This document shows positions 18,177 through 26,809 of a DNA stretch of 64,000 nt, piece by piece (the first letter of the stretch is position 1; each line of letters starts with the position of its first letter). The notes under the pieces are model-generated. The model saw only the letters and a list, made by a program, of their open reading frames with translations, was not told where the DNA came from and ran no database searches. This stretch comes from Roseiarcus sp963774195 (GTDB lineage Bacteria; Pseudomonadota; Alphaproteobacteria; Rhizobiales; Beijerinckiaceae): assembly GCA_963774195.1 (NCBI GenBank), contig CAVZDY010000001.1, forward strand, positions 1,922,001 to 1,986,000, in the 5' to 3' direction. A program made the translations under genes and the position numbers.

Positions 18177-19003
18177 CGGAGCGCGATCGCGCCGCCCCGT
18201 CGCTGGCGACCTTCTGGCACGGGCCGCTCGACGCGCTCACTTACGCCTGTCTGGCGTCCTTCCCGCATTTCGGCGCGCGCCTGCGCCTCTACTCGTATGA
18301 CCCGGCGCTGGCGACGCCGCCGGGCGTCGAGTGCGCCGACGCCCGCCTCATATGCCCCGATGAGACGCTGGTGCGGCGCTATGTCGCTGCGGGAAAGCCG
18401 TCGATCGCCACCTTCGCCGATATGTTTCGTTACCGCATGATCCGCGAGACCGGGTGCTGCTGGGTCAATTCCGACATGGTGTGCCTGCGCGCGCCCGATT
18501 TTGCCGACGAGCCGATCATCCTGGCGCGTCAGCCGCCTTTTCGCGGCGAAGCCGTTGTCAACAATGCAGTTCTTAAACTTCCCGGCGACGATCCGACGCT
18601 GAACGAGATGCTCGCCAGCGCCGAGGCGGCGGCCGACGTCGATCAACCCTGGGGAGCGATCGGCCCGTTCCTGCTTACCGAGATCGCCGAGCGTAACGGC
18701 ATCGCCCGCTTCGCCAGGAGCTTCCCGGATTTCTATCCGATCGAGCCGGATCATTTCTTCAAGCCGTTTCTGCCGGCCTATCGGGAGGAGGTCGAGGAGG
18801 CGGTGCGCGGCTCGACGTTGCTCCATCTTTGGAGCGAACTGATCGCCCGCTCGGGCTATGACCGGTCGATCGGGCCGCCCGCCGGCTCCTTCCTCCATGT
18901 GGTCTTCGCCCAGCAGGGCGCGCTGGGCCGGTTCTCCGGTTTTTATGACGCGCGCACGCTCGAAGCGCTGATGGCGACGTGGATCGAGCGGGCGCGCGCG
19001 TGA
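18173..19003 (+). CDS. Glycosyltransferase, GT32 / capsular-polysaccharide type
   Basis: 276 residues. The segment FADMFRYRMIRETGCCWVNSDMVCL corresponds to the family's 'DxxRYxxLxxxGGxYxDxD' signature, but the DxD position reads N-S-D, a change at a metal/sugar-nucleotide ligand. The later VNNAVLKLPGDDP and PWGAIGPFLLTEI blocks are also typical. Start 18173 is set by the 4-nt overlap with the upstream methyltransferase gene; the frame is open further upstream, but inside that gene. Confidence 0.78.
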   Translation: MTERDRAAPSLATFWHGPLDALTYACLASFPHFGARLRLYSYDPALATPPGVECADARLICPDETLVRRYVAAGKPSIATFADMFRYRMIRETGCCWVNSDMVCLRAPDFADEPIILARQPPFRGEAVVNNAVLKLPGDDPTLNEMLASAEAAADVDQPWGAIGPFLLTEIAERNGIARFARSFPDFYPIEPDHFFKPFLPAYREEVEEAVRGSTLLHLWSELIARSGYDRSIGPPAGSFLHVVFAQQGALGRFSGFYDARTLEALMATWIERARA

Positions 19004-19041
19004 CAGCCGTGTAGGCCCGCTTGCGCGGGCCGTGTGCGACG

Positions 19042-19431
19042 TTACGCCGCCTGCAAGATCGGCGTGAGCCGATTGGCGATCTCGACCAGGGCGAGACGAT
19101 AGCCTTGGGCGATGCGGCCGCAGCGCTGAAAGCGCGCCGCGATGATGTCGTTGAGCTCGCCGAGCACGCGGGCGTCGCCTGCGGCCATGCAAGTGGGACC
19201 AACGCCCAGCGGCTGCAGCACCGCGGCGAGGTCGCGCCGCAAGGCGCGGAACCGCCGCATATCGCCGGCGATCAGGGCGCGCCAGGCGCGTCCATGCAGG
19301 CGGGAGAGCGGGGCGACCACGTCCTTCTCCCGGACGTATTTTCGATAGGTCTCGCTCAGGCAGTCAAAAATCACAGGCTCCGACCATTCCAACAACTCGG
19401 AAAGGCCCTCGACGACGCCAAACTGTTGCAA
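19042..19431 (-). CDS. Conserved protein of unknown function, paralogue 1
   Basis: About 129 residues, predicted mostly helical. It is clearly related to the protein at 20066-20506: both share LLEWSEPVIFD, then an Arg-Leu-His-x-Arg-x-TRP-ARG block continuing ALIAGDM, then ARFQR, RIA-x-GY and LAL motifs. No domain was recognised. The start is uncertain: a TTG at 19431 with GAGGGT upstream gives a length close to its paralogue; the frame continues without an ATG to 19635, where a longer form could begin. Confidence 0.6.
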   Translation of the reverse strand: MQQFGVVEGLSELLEWSEPVIFDCLSETYRKYVREKDVVAPLSRLHGRAWRALIAGDMRRFRALRRDLAAVLQPLGVGPTCMAAGDARVLGELNDIIAARFQRCGRIAQGYRLALVEIANRLTPILQAA

Positions 19432-19638
19432 CGCTTTACCCTCAAAAGCACGAAACGACGCTGACCTCGCGGAGGAGGAACGCGGCGCCGACGGGGCGCC
19501 CGCCGGCAGTCTTAAGGAGACGTTAATGGCCGCGCAACGGGGCCTGCAAAATTTCGCGGTGGATAGGCGGCGACGAGAGCGCGGAGCCCGATTTCGTTGG
19601 CGATTCCAGAGCCTTGATCGCAACCCGACGCTCACAGT

Positions 19639-20053
19639 GTCATGCCTGCGAACGCGGGCATCCAGGAGCCAGAGGACGAAGGCCTGCGGCGATTATCTGG
19701 ACTCCCGCCTTCGCGCTGCGGCATGCACACATCGGTCCGTCGCCGTCACGCCCGGACTTGATCCGGGCGCCCAGGCGGCGGCATCTGCGATTAGCCTTTC
19801 TCCGTCCCGTCCTGGATACGCGGGTCAAGCCCGTGTATGACGGCAGGCTCGCTGCAAATATTCCGCCGGGCTACACTCGGAGGTAATGAGCCGACTGAGG
19901 CGCCGCCCGTTCGAAAACGTGTGCATGCCGCCGCGCTTTCGCGGGGGTGACACCAGGAGGGCCGCGTCAATCCAAAAAAGCAGAACGCTCATTAAAGCGC
20001 GACGCCCGCGGCGGTTGTCTGGACCACCGCCTTCGCGGGGGTGACACCAGCGC
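19639..20053. repeat. Long compound dispersed repeat (family B), copy 1
   Basis: Starts as GTGTCATGCCTGCGAACGCG, runs through several nested palindromes (including CACGCCCGGACTTGATCCGGG) and ends near AAAAAAGCAGAACGCTC at about 19996, then a partial second unit to 20053. A near-identical stretch with the same order of blocks lies at 46737-47086. Together they cover the gap between the two unknown paralogues; no gene is credible in it. Confidence 0.85.
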
Positions 20054-20065
20054 TGCGTTGGGCGG

Positions 20066-20506
20066 TCAGGCCGCCGGGTCGGCGAGCGCCAAGCTGTGCG
20101 CAAGATCCACCAGCGCGAGATGGTAGCCTCTGGCGATCCGCTCGGAGCGCTGAAAGCGCGCTATGACGATTTCGATCAGCTCGGCCATCGTCTGCAAGTC
20201 CGCCTCGGCGAGATCGTCGAGTTCCAGGCCGTTGTTTCTGAGGGTGATAACCAGCGCTGCGCGCATCCTCCCGAACGCCGCCATATCGCCGGCGATCAGC
20301 GCGCGCCAAACTCGGCAGTGGAGTCGGGCAAGCACTAGGCCCGCTGCATCATCGTCGACGCGCTGGCGGTAGGCGTGGCGCAAACGGTCGAAGATGACTG
20401 GCTCCGACCATTCCAGAAGCCCCTGGCGAGCTTCCGTTCCGTCGAATCTATACAAGGCGCCCACCCAGGCTGATTGCATATCCGCGAACCGAATCGCGTT
20501 AGCCAT
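20066..20506 (-). CDS. Conserved protein of unknown function, paralogue 2
   Basis: 146 residues, start MANAIRFADMQSAW at 20506. It shares with the protein at 19042-19431 the blocks LLEWSEPVIFD, RLH-x-R-x-WRALIAGDM, an acidic MAELIEIVIARFQR helix and RIARGYHLALVDLA. The pair look like a recent duplication that has diverged. It lies just downstream of nusB on the same strand, where thiL is often found in this class, but shows no resemblance to thiamine-monophosphate kinase. Function unknown. Confidence 0.72.
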   Translation of the reverse strand: MANAIRFADMQSAWVGALYRFDGTEARQGLLEWSEPVIFDRLRHAYRQRVDDDAAGLVLARLHCRVWRALIAGDMAAFGRMRAALVITLRNNGLELDDLAEADLQTMAELIEIVIARFQRSERIARGYHLALVDLAHSLALADPAA

Positions 20507-20574
20507 CTGTAGGATAGGCGTTACCAGATTATGACGCAACTGCTTAATGTTGGCGGTACAACCTTTGCGGGTCG

Positions 20575-21042
20575 TTAATTGGCGCGGGCCTGGAATTCGT
20601 CGGGCCGGCATTCCCGGGCCAGCGTATCGAGCACGGCGTTGATCATGCCGCTCTCCTCGGGGCCGAAGAAGGCGGCGGCGATATCGACATATTCGGTGAT
20701 GACCACCCGGGCAGGGACATCCTGGCGGGCTTTCAATTCGTAATAGGCGGCGCGCAGGATCGCCCGCATCAGGGCCTCGACGCGCTTGAGCGGCCAACCC
20801 TTGGCGAGCGCATCGTCGAGCCCGCGGTCGATCGCCCGCTGATCCTTAAGAACGCCGGAGACGATGTCGCGGAAGAATTCCACCTCCGCGGGATTGTACT
20901 GGTCGCCCTCGACCTCCTGGCCGATCCAATGCGCCTCGAATTCGGCGAGGATGTCGGCGAGGCCCTTCTCGGCGACCTCCATCTCGTAGAGCGCCTGCGC
21001 GGCGGCGAGTCGGGCGGCGGCGCGGCGGTTGGCCTTGCTCAT
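20575..21042 (-). CDS. nusB: Transcription antitermination factor NusB
   Basis: Binds boxA RNA together with S10 (NusE) in ribosomal-RNA antitermination. 155 residues of the normal all-helical fold: RRAAARLAAAQALYEMEV at the N-terminus, LKRVEALMRAILRAAYYEL in the middle and VVITEYVDIAAAFFGPEESGMINAVLD near the end. Its ATG overlaps the ribH stop (ATGA), giving the ribH-nusB pair common in bacteria. Confidence 0.97.
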   Translation of the reverse strand: MSKANRRAAARLAAAQALYEMEVAEKGLADILAEFEAHWIGQEVEGDQYNPAEVEFFRDIVSGVLKDQRAIDRGLDDALAKGWPLKRVEALMRAILRAAYYELKARQDVPARVVITEYVDIAAAFFGPEESGMINAVLDTLARECRPDEFQARAN

Positions 21043-21524
21043 CGGGCGACCGAGCGTTTGAGGATGGCGAGGCTCAGCGCGGCGCGCGCGGCGTCGCCGC
21101 CCTTGTCGCCGCGCTTCGGATCGGCGCGCTCCTCGGCCTGGGACAGGTTCTCGACGGTCAGAATGCCGTTGCCGAGCGCGAGCTTGCGGGCGACGGACAT
21201 GTCCATCAGGGCCCGCGCGGATTCGCCGGCGACGATCTCGAAATGGAAGGTCTCGCCGCGGACGACGCAGCCGAGCGCCACCGCCCCGTCATAAGGGCGC
21301 GCCTCAGCCTGAGCGGCGTCGAGCGCGATGGCGAGCGCGCCCGGAATCTCGAGCGCGCCCGGTACGCCGATCACATTGAACGACGCGCCGGCGGCGGTAA
21401 AAGCGGCGCGGGCGCCGTCGAGCAGCATCGCGCCGACGGCGTCGTAGTAACGCGCTTCGACGATGAGAAAGCGCGCGCCCTCCAATCGGGGCGCGGCGGC
21501 GTGGGCGCGCTGCGGTTCGGCCAT
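21039..21524 (-). CDS. ribH: 6,7-dimethyl-8-ribityllumazine synthase
   Basis: Condenses 5-amino-6-ribitylaminouracil with 3,4-dihydroxybutanone phosphate, the penultimate riboflavin step. 161 residues. Family motifs VPGALEIPGALAIAL and GCVVRGETFHFEIV (with the catalytic His) are intact, and the end SLAILKRSVAR is normal. It overlaps nusB by 4 nt. No other riboflavin gene is in the window. Confidence 0.96.
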   Translation of the reverse strand: MAEPQRAHAAAPRLEGARFLIVEARYYDAVGAMLLDGARAAFTAAGASFNVIGVPGALEIPGALAIALDAAQAEARPYDGAVALGCVVRGETFHFEIVAGESARALMDMSVARKLALGNGILTVENLSQAEERADPKRGDKGGDAARAALSLAILKRSVAR

Positions 21525-21635
21525 GATGTTCCTGCTCTTGATGGGGGCTCTGCCATAGAGGGAACGCGCTCGCGAGGCAAGCGAGCGAGGGCAGGGGAGC
21601 TTCCAGCGAATTGCAACGCTCGGGGTCGGTCGACG

Positions 21636-22289
21636 TCAGCCCGCGATGAGCCGCTCGATCGAGCGGATCGCGAAATAGGCCATCAGCGCGGCGGTCGCGA
21701 GATCGACGCCGAAGGTCCACCAGCGTGCTGCGCCGGCGCCGGAGCGCCCGCGCAGCAGCACGACCGAAGTCGACCACAACACGCCCCAGGTGAGCGCGCC
21801 GGCGATCACCGCCGCCGCCATGATCAGTAGCGCAGAGGGGGCGTAGCCCGCCATTTCCGGGCGCCCGATCGCAGCGAGCCAGAAGGCGACGTTCCACGGG
21901 CTCGTGAGCGCCATCGCGGCGCCGAGCGCGAAACTGGCGCGGCTGGAATCGAACGAGGACGGCTGGGCCTTGGGCGCTTCGGCCTGGAAAAGTGCGCGCC
22001 ATGCGCCGCGCAGAAAAAGCAGGCTCAGCGCGATCAGCAGGGCGACGCTGACGACGCCCATCGCCTCGCGCGCAAGCGGGGCGACGAAGAGCGCTCCGAC
22101 GCCGAGCGACACCAGCACCGCCCACAACGCGTCGCCGCTGCACGCCCCGAGCAGCAGCGAGAAGCCGGCCCAGAAGCCGCCCGCAAGGCAACGCCGCGCG
22201 ATCTCCGCATTGATCGGCCCCGGCGGCCAGGCGACCGACCAGCCGAGCAGGAAGCCGGTGATAAGGAGCGGCGTGAGCGAGGCGGGCAT
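21636..22289 (-). CDS. LysE-family translocator (amino-acid exporter)
   Basis: 217 residues with about six transmembrane helices. The first helix carries the family's PGP motif (AWPPGPINAEIARR), and LTSPWNVAFWLAAIG corresponds to the central NPK/SPW-type motif. Members export lysine, threonine, homoserine lactones or other amino-acid derivatives across the inner membrane. The gene stands alone between ribH-nusB and a repeat, so no substrate can be assigned. Confidence 0.88.
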   Translation of the reverse strand: MPASLTPLLITGFLLGWSVAWPPGPINAEIARRCLAGGFWAGFSLLLGACSGDALWAVLVSLGVGALFVAPLAREAMGVVSVALLIALSLLFLRGAWRALFQAEAPKAQPSSFDSSRASFALGAAMALTSPWNVAFWLAAIGRPEMAGYAPSALLIMAAAVIAGALTWGVLWSTSVVLLRGRSGAGAARWWTFGVDLATAALMAYFAIRSIERLIAG

Positions 22290-22363
22290 TGACCGATCTT
22301 AGATGTGCTAACGCCTTTTCCTATTGTAAAATGTGGCCGGTCGCTAGATCGAGGGCGGCGTCC

Positions 22364-22464
22364 CTGTCATGCCCGCGGAAAGCGTGCATCCAGGAGTCAA
22401 AGAGCCAAGGCCTGCGGCGGTTGCCTGGACCCCCGCTTTCGCGTCGCTTTCGCGGGGGTGACAG
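22364..22464. repeat. Dispersed palindromic repeat, family B copy
   Basis: CTGTCATGCCCGCGGAAAGC ... GCGGGGGTGACAG unit of the same family as 35742-35830, 57233-57325 and parts of the long copies. It fills the gap between coaD and the LysE-type gene. Confidence 0.8.
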
Positions 22465-22480
22465 CGGCGCGGCGGAATTC

Positions 22481-22984
22481 TCAATCCGGCTTCTGAAACT
22501 TCGCCTTCAGGGCTGCGACGACGTTGGGTGGGGCGAAGGCGGAGACGTCGCCGCCCATAGCCGCGATCTGGCGCACGAAGGTTGCGGCGATCGGGCGCAC
22601 GGGGGAGGAGGCGGGCAGGAAAACGGTGTGCAGCTCCGGCGCCATGGCGCGGTTCATGCCGGCCATCTGCATCTCGAAATCGAAGTCGGTGGAGTCGCGC
22701 AGGCCGCGCACGATGATCGTCGCGCCAGCGGCGCGCGCCGCCTCGATCGCGAGGCTGGAAAAGGCGATCACGTCCAGCACGCATCCCCACCCAGCGAGGA
22801 TCGGCGCAGCGGCGTCGCGAATCATCGCTAAGCGCTCGTCGGTGGTGAACAGGCCGACCTTGTTGGAATTGACGCCGACCCCAACCGTCAGCTTGTCGCA
22901 GAGCGCCGCGGCGCTGGCGATGACGTCGAGGTGACCATTGGTGATCGGATCGAACGATCCCGAATAAAATGCTATGCGCGCCAT
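22481..22984 (-). CDS. coaD: Phosphopantetheine adenylyltransferase
   Basis: Transfers AMP from ATP to 4'-phosphopantetheine in coenzyme A synthesis. 167 residues; the nucleotidyltransferase motif TNGH (His18) in GSFDPITNGHLDVI, VRGLRDSTDFDFEMQMAGMNR and the FLPASSPVRPIAATFVRQIA block are intact. Start 22984 fits family length; the frame is open upstream to 23041. It does not depend on the repeat that follows its stop. Confidence 0.97.
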   Translation of the reverse strand: MARIAFYSGSFDPITNGHLDVIASAAALCDKLTVGVGVNSNKVGLFTTDERLAMIRDAAAPILAGWGCVLDVIAFSSLAIEAARAAGATIIVRGLRDSTDFDFEMQMAGMNRAMAPELHTVFLPASSPVRPIAATFVRQIAAMGGDVSAFAPPNVVAALKAKFQKPD

Positions 22985-23079
22985 GGTAATTGGGTACCCC
23001 GCCTCAGGGCGGGCGGCAAGGGTCGCCTTGCGCGAGCGCACCGGCCGTGCTTTCCAACCCCATCGATGGGAGAATGGCC

Positions 23080-23595
23080 ATGAACGCTGAAGAATTGCGC
23101 GCCCTGCAAGCGCCCTTGAAGGACCAATACCGCGCCGAGCCGGGCGCGGCCAAAGTCACGTTGCGCGCCGAGGGCGCGCTCGATGAAGCTTCGATCGCCT
23201 GCAAGGTGGAGACCGGGCGCGCCCTCGCGGTAGCGGGTCTGCATCCGGCGACCGGCGGAACCGGGCTTGAGCTTTGCTCGGGCGATATGCTGCTCGAGGC
23301 GCTGGTCGCCTGCGCCGGCGTCACGCTCAAGGCGGTGGCGACGGCGATCGGCGTCACGTTGCGCTCTGGCCGGGTCAGCGCCGAGGGCGACATCGACTTT
23401 CGCGGCACCCTCGGCGTCGCCAAGGACACGCCGGTCGGCTTCTCCGACATCCGCCTCAGCTTCGCGCTCGACACGGACGCGAGCGAGGAAGAACTCGCAA
23501 CGCTGCTCAAGCTCACCGAACGCTATTGCGTCGTGCTGCAGACCTTGAAGCGCGGCCAGGCGATCGAGGCGACGCTGACGCGGCAGGCGGGCTGA
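23080..23595 (+). CDS. OsmC-family protein (peroxiredoxin-like fold)
   Basis: 171 residues. OsmC/Ohr-fold proteins reduce organic hydroperoxides through two cysteines. Here LCSGDMLLEALVACAGVTLKAVA places one Cys at the usual second-helix position (VACAGVT), while ERYCVVLQTL supplies a later one; the classical Ohr spacing is not obvious, so activity is uncertain. Start 23080 is chosen for the GGGAGA site; a start 6 nt upstream is possible. The gene is divergent from coaD. Confidence 0.82.
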   Translation: MNAEELRALQAPLKDQYRAEPGAAKVTLRAEGALDEASIACKVETGRALAVAGLHPATGGTGLELCSGDMLLEALVACAGVTLKAVATAIGVTLRSGRVSAEGDIDFRGTLGVAKDTPVGFSDIRLSFALDTDASEEELATLLKLTERYCVVLQTLKRGQAIEATLTRQAG

Positions 23596-23647
23596 CCAAA
23601 CGACTCCACGGCTTAATCGGCGCCTCACGCTAGACCAGCAACCAGAC

Positions 23648-23757
23648 CGTCATGCCCGGCCTTGTGCCGGGCATCCACGCGGGGCCGCCGCCGCGACCCT
23701 TTGGGAGTATTGTGCCTGAGGCGCCGCGTGGATGGCCGGGACGAGCCCGGCCATGAC
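23648..23757. repeat. Dispersed palindromic repeat, family C
   Basis: A long imperfect inverted repeat: CGTCATGCCCGGCCTTGTGC ... GGCCGGGACGAGCCCGGCCATGACG. It fills the gap between the convergent osmC-like and gyrA genes and could fold into a strong stem that ends both transcripts. A short related unit is nested in the long family B copies. Confidence 0.75.
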
Positions 23758-23789
23758 GCCCGTTGGTTGCGCGCTTAATCGAGTGCCGC

Positions 23790-26525
23790 TCACCCCTCCC
23801 CTTCGCCCGCCTCCTCCTCGCCCTCGGGCTCGGGCTCGGAGATGCGGTCGACGGCGACGACGCGTTCCTGTTCGGCGGTGTCGAACACGATGACGCCCTG
23901 TGTCGCGCGGCCGGCGACGCGGATGCCGTCGACGGGGCAGCGGATGAGCTGGCCGCCGTCGGTCACCAGCATGATCTCGTCGCCGTGCTCAACGGGGAAC
24001 GAGGCGACGAGGTGGCCGTTGCGGGCGTTGACCGCCATCGCCGCGATGCCTTTGCCGCCGCGCCCGGTGAGCCGGTATTCGAAGGACGACGTGCGCTTGC
24101 CGTAGCCGTTCTCCGAAATCGTCAGGATGAACTGCTCGCCGGCCGACATCGCCGCATAGCGCTCCGGCGACAACGCACCAGCGGGCGCATCGGCCTCGCC
24201 CTCCACGTCGCCGTTGGTCTCTTCGCTCGGTTCGCCCGCCATCGCGCGGCGCATCTTGAGGTAGGCGACGCGCTCTTCGCTCGTCGCGTCGAACTCGCGC
24301 ACGATCGCCATCGAGATCACGCTGTCCGCCTCGCCGAGGTTGACGCCCCGCACGCCCATCGAGTCGCGTCCCTTGAAGACGCGAACGTCCTCGACCGCGA
24401 AGCGGATGCATTGCCCGAGCGCAGTCGTCAGCAGCACGTCGTCCCGCTCGGAGCAGACTTGCACGTCGACGATCTTCTCGCCTTCGTCGAGCCTCATCGC
24501 GATCTTGCCGGCGCGATTGACCTGAGCGAAATCGGACAGCTTGTTGCGCCGAACGGTGCCGCGCGTCGTCGCGAACATCACGTCGAGCGTTTCCCAGCTC
24601 GCCTCCTCCTCCGGCAACGGCATGATGGTGGTGATGCGCTCGCCCTCTTCGAGCGGCAGCAGGTTGACGAGCGCCTTGCCGCGCGCCTGCGGGGCCGAAA
24701 GCGGCAGACGCCACACCTTCTCCTTATAGACTTGGCCGCGCGAGGAGAAATAGAGCACCGGCTGGTGCGTCGAGGCGACGAACAGCCTTGCGACGAAATC
24801 CTCGTCGCGCGTCGCCATGCCCGAGCGCCCCTTGCCGCCGCGCCGTTGCGCGCGATAGGTCGAGAGCGGCACGCGCTTGATGTAGCCGCCGTGGCTGACC
24901 AGCACGACCATGTCCTCGCGCTGGATCAGATCCTCGTCGTCCATATCCGCTTCGCTGTCGAGGATCTCGGTGCGGCGCGGATCGGCGTATTTGGTCTTCA
25001 CCTCCGTCAGCTCGTCGCGGATGATGCCCATGAGGCGAACGCGCGAGCCCAGGATGTCGAGATAATCGGCGATCTCGACGGCGAGCTTGTTGAGCGCTTC
25101 GGCGATTTCGTCGCGGCCGAGCGCGGTGAGGCGGGCGAGACGCAGCTCGAGGATGGCGCGCGCTTGCGTGTCCGAGAGGCGCATCGTGCCGTCTTCGGCG
25201 AGCGTGTGGCGCGGATCGGCGATCAGCGCGACCAGCGGCGCCATGTCGCGCGCCGGCCATGCGCGTTCCATCAACGCCACGCGCGCCGCGGTGGTGTCAG
25301 GCGAGGTGCGGATCAGGCGGATCACCTCGTCGATATTGGCGACCGCGATCGCGAGGCCGACCTGGATATGCGCATTGTCGCGCGCCTTGGTGAGCAGGTA
25401 TTTGGTGCGGCGGGTGACGACTTCCTCGCGGAAGTCGAGGAAGGCGACCAGCATGTCCTTGAGGGTCAGCATCTCCGGCTTGCGGCCGTTCAGCGCGATC
25501 ATGTTGGCGCCGAAGTTCGTCTGCAAGGCCGTGAAGCGCCACAGCTGATTGAGGACCACGTCGGCGACCGCATCGCGCTTGATCTCGATGACGATCCGCA
25601 TGCCGTCGCGGTCGGATTCGTCTCGCAGATCGCTGATGCCCTCGATGCGCTTCTCGCGCACCAGTTCGGCGATCTTCTCGATCAAGGTCGCTTTGTTGAC
25701 CTGATAGGGGATCTCGGTGACGATCAGCGCTTCGCGATCCTTGCGCAGCTGTTCGACCTTGACCTTGGCGCGCATGATGATCGAGCCGCGGCCGGTCGCG
25801 TAGGCCGAGCGGATGCCGGTGCGGCCGAGGATGGAGCCGGCGGTCGGGAAATCCGGACCGGGAATGTGCTCCATCAGCTCTTCCAGCGTGATCTCCGGCT
25901 TCTCCATCAGCGCCAGCAGGCCGTCGATCGTCTCGCCCAGATTGTGGGGCGGGATGTTGGTGGCCATGCCGACGGCGATGCCGCCGGCGCCGTTGACGAG
26001 CAGGTTGGGGAAGCGCGCCGGCAGGACGACCGGCTCCTCTTCCTTCTCGTCGTAGTTGGGGCGGAAGTCGACCGTGTCCTTGTCGAGGTCTTCGAGCAGC
26101 GGCAGCGCGACCCGATCGAGACGCGCTTCGGTGTATCGTTGCGCCGCGGGCGGGTCGCCGTCGACCGAGCCGAAATTGCCCTGGCCGTCGATCAACGGCG
26201 CGCGCATGGAGAAGTCCTGCGCGAGGCGGACGAGCGCGTCGTAGACGGCGATGTCGCCGTGCGGGTGGTATTTACCGATGACGTCGCCGACGGTGCGCGC
26301 GGACTTGTTGTACGAACGATCCGGCGTGAAATTGAGTTCGTGCATCGCGTAGAGGATGCGCCGATGCACGGGCTTCAAGCCGTCCCTGACGTCGGGCAGA
26401 GCGCGGCTGACGATCACGCTCATCGCGTAATCGAGATAGCTGCGCTTCATTTCGTCGAGGATTGAAACAGGCCTGATGTCGGAGGGGGCTCCGGGCGCGG
26501 GACGTTCGTCCTTGTCGTCGGTCAA
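23790..26525 (-). CDS. gyrA: DNA gyrase subunit A
   Basis: Breaks and rejoins DNA in the GyrA2B2 complex. 911 residues: N-terminal breakage-reunion domain with the catalytic Tyr in AAQRYTEARL, coiled-coil tower, and a beta-pinwheel C-terminal domain marked by the GyrA box QRRGGKG, which separates it from ParC. In the quinolone-resistance region KYHPHGDIAVYDALVR, the position equal to E. coli Ser83 is Ile and Asp87 is kept. The residue before the catalytic Arg-Tyr is Gln rather than the usual Met. An acidic insertion (about residues 770-800) and an acidic C-terminus (EPEPEGEEEAGEGEG) are present. Confidence 0.97.
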   Translation of the reverse strand: MTDDKDERPAPGAPSDIRPVSILDEMKRSYLDYAMSVIVSRALPDVRDGLKPVHRRILYAMHELNFTPDRSYNKSARTVGDVIGKYHPHGDIAVYDALVRLAQDFSMRAPLIDGQGNFGSVDGDPPAAQRYTEARLDRVALPLLEDLDKDTVDFRPNYDEKEEEPVVLPARFPNLLVNGAGGIAVGMATNIPPHNLGETIDGLLALMEKPEITLEELMEHIPGPDFPTAGSILGRTGIRSAYATGRGSIIMRAKVKVEQLRKDREALIVTEIPYQVNKATLIEKIAELVREKRIEGISDLRDESDRDGMRIVIEIKRDAVADVVLNQLWRFTALQTNFGANMIALNGRKPEMLTLKDMLVAFLDFREEVVTRRTKYLLTKARDNAHIQVGLAIAVANIDEVIRLIRTSPDTTAARVALMERAWPARDMAPLVALIADPRHTLAEDGTMRLSDTQARAILELRLARLTALGRDEIAEALNKLAVEIADYLDILGSRVRLMGIIRDELTEVKTKYADPRRTEILDSEADMDDEDLIQREDMVVLVSHGGYIKRVPLSTYRAQRRGGKGRSGMATRDEDFVARLFVASTHQPVLYFSSRGQVYKEKVWRLPLSAPQARGKALVNLLPLEEGERITTIMPLPEEEASWETLDVMFATTRGTVRRNKLSDFAQVNRAGKIAMRLDEGEKIVDVQVCSERDDVLLTTALGQCIRFAVEDVRVFKGRDSMGVRGVNLGEADSVISMAIVREFDATSEERVAYLKMRRAMAGEPSEETNGDVEGEADAPAGALSPERYAAMSAGEQFILTISENGYGKRTSSFEYRLTGRGGKGIAAMAVNARNGHLVASFPVEHGDEIMLVTDGGQLIRCPVDGIRVAGRATQGVIVFDTAEQERVVAVDRISEPEPEGEEEAGEGEG

Positions 26526-26620
26526 TGGAAAACCTGTCCTCAGCGGGAAATGCGAATCTTGGGGAGGATTTACCGCATTCCGGCCTGCGGCGCCACTTTT
26601 GCCGGGAGCTGAGGCAAGTC

Positions 26621-26791
26621 ACCCCCTTCTCCCCTTGCGGGAGAAGGTGGCGCGCGAAGCGCGACGGATGAAGGGTCGCGCCAGGGGGCGCGGCTTAGCG
26701 AAAGGGTCTGTGCTCCAAAGCTGAAAGGCTTGCGGCGGCGGTGACCCCTCATCCGGCCCTTCGGGCCACCTTCTCCCGCAAGGGGAGAAGG
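26621..26791. repeat. Dispersed repeat, family D (paired CTTCTCCCC/GGGGAGAAG hairpins)
   Basis: CCCTTCTCCCCTTGCGGGAG followed by GGTGGCGCG...GATGAAGGG, then an inverted second unit ending GCAAGGGGAGAAG. Related copies are at 39530-39682, 44512-44541 and 52677-52794. It occupies most of the 284-bp gap between gyrA and the chorismate mutase gene. Confidence 0.8.
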
Positions 26792-26809
26792 AGTTCGTCT
26801 GTCCGGCGT

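Noticed and set aside
23763..26465. A 900-codon open frame on the plus strand opposite gyrA
   Set aside because: It is the antisense shadow of a certain gyrA gene. Its composition (repeated RD, DD, HRD, AV strings) is that of a mirrored high-GC frame and has no domain.
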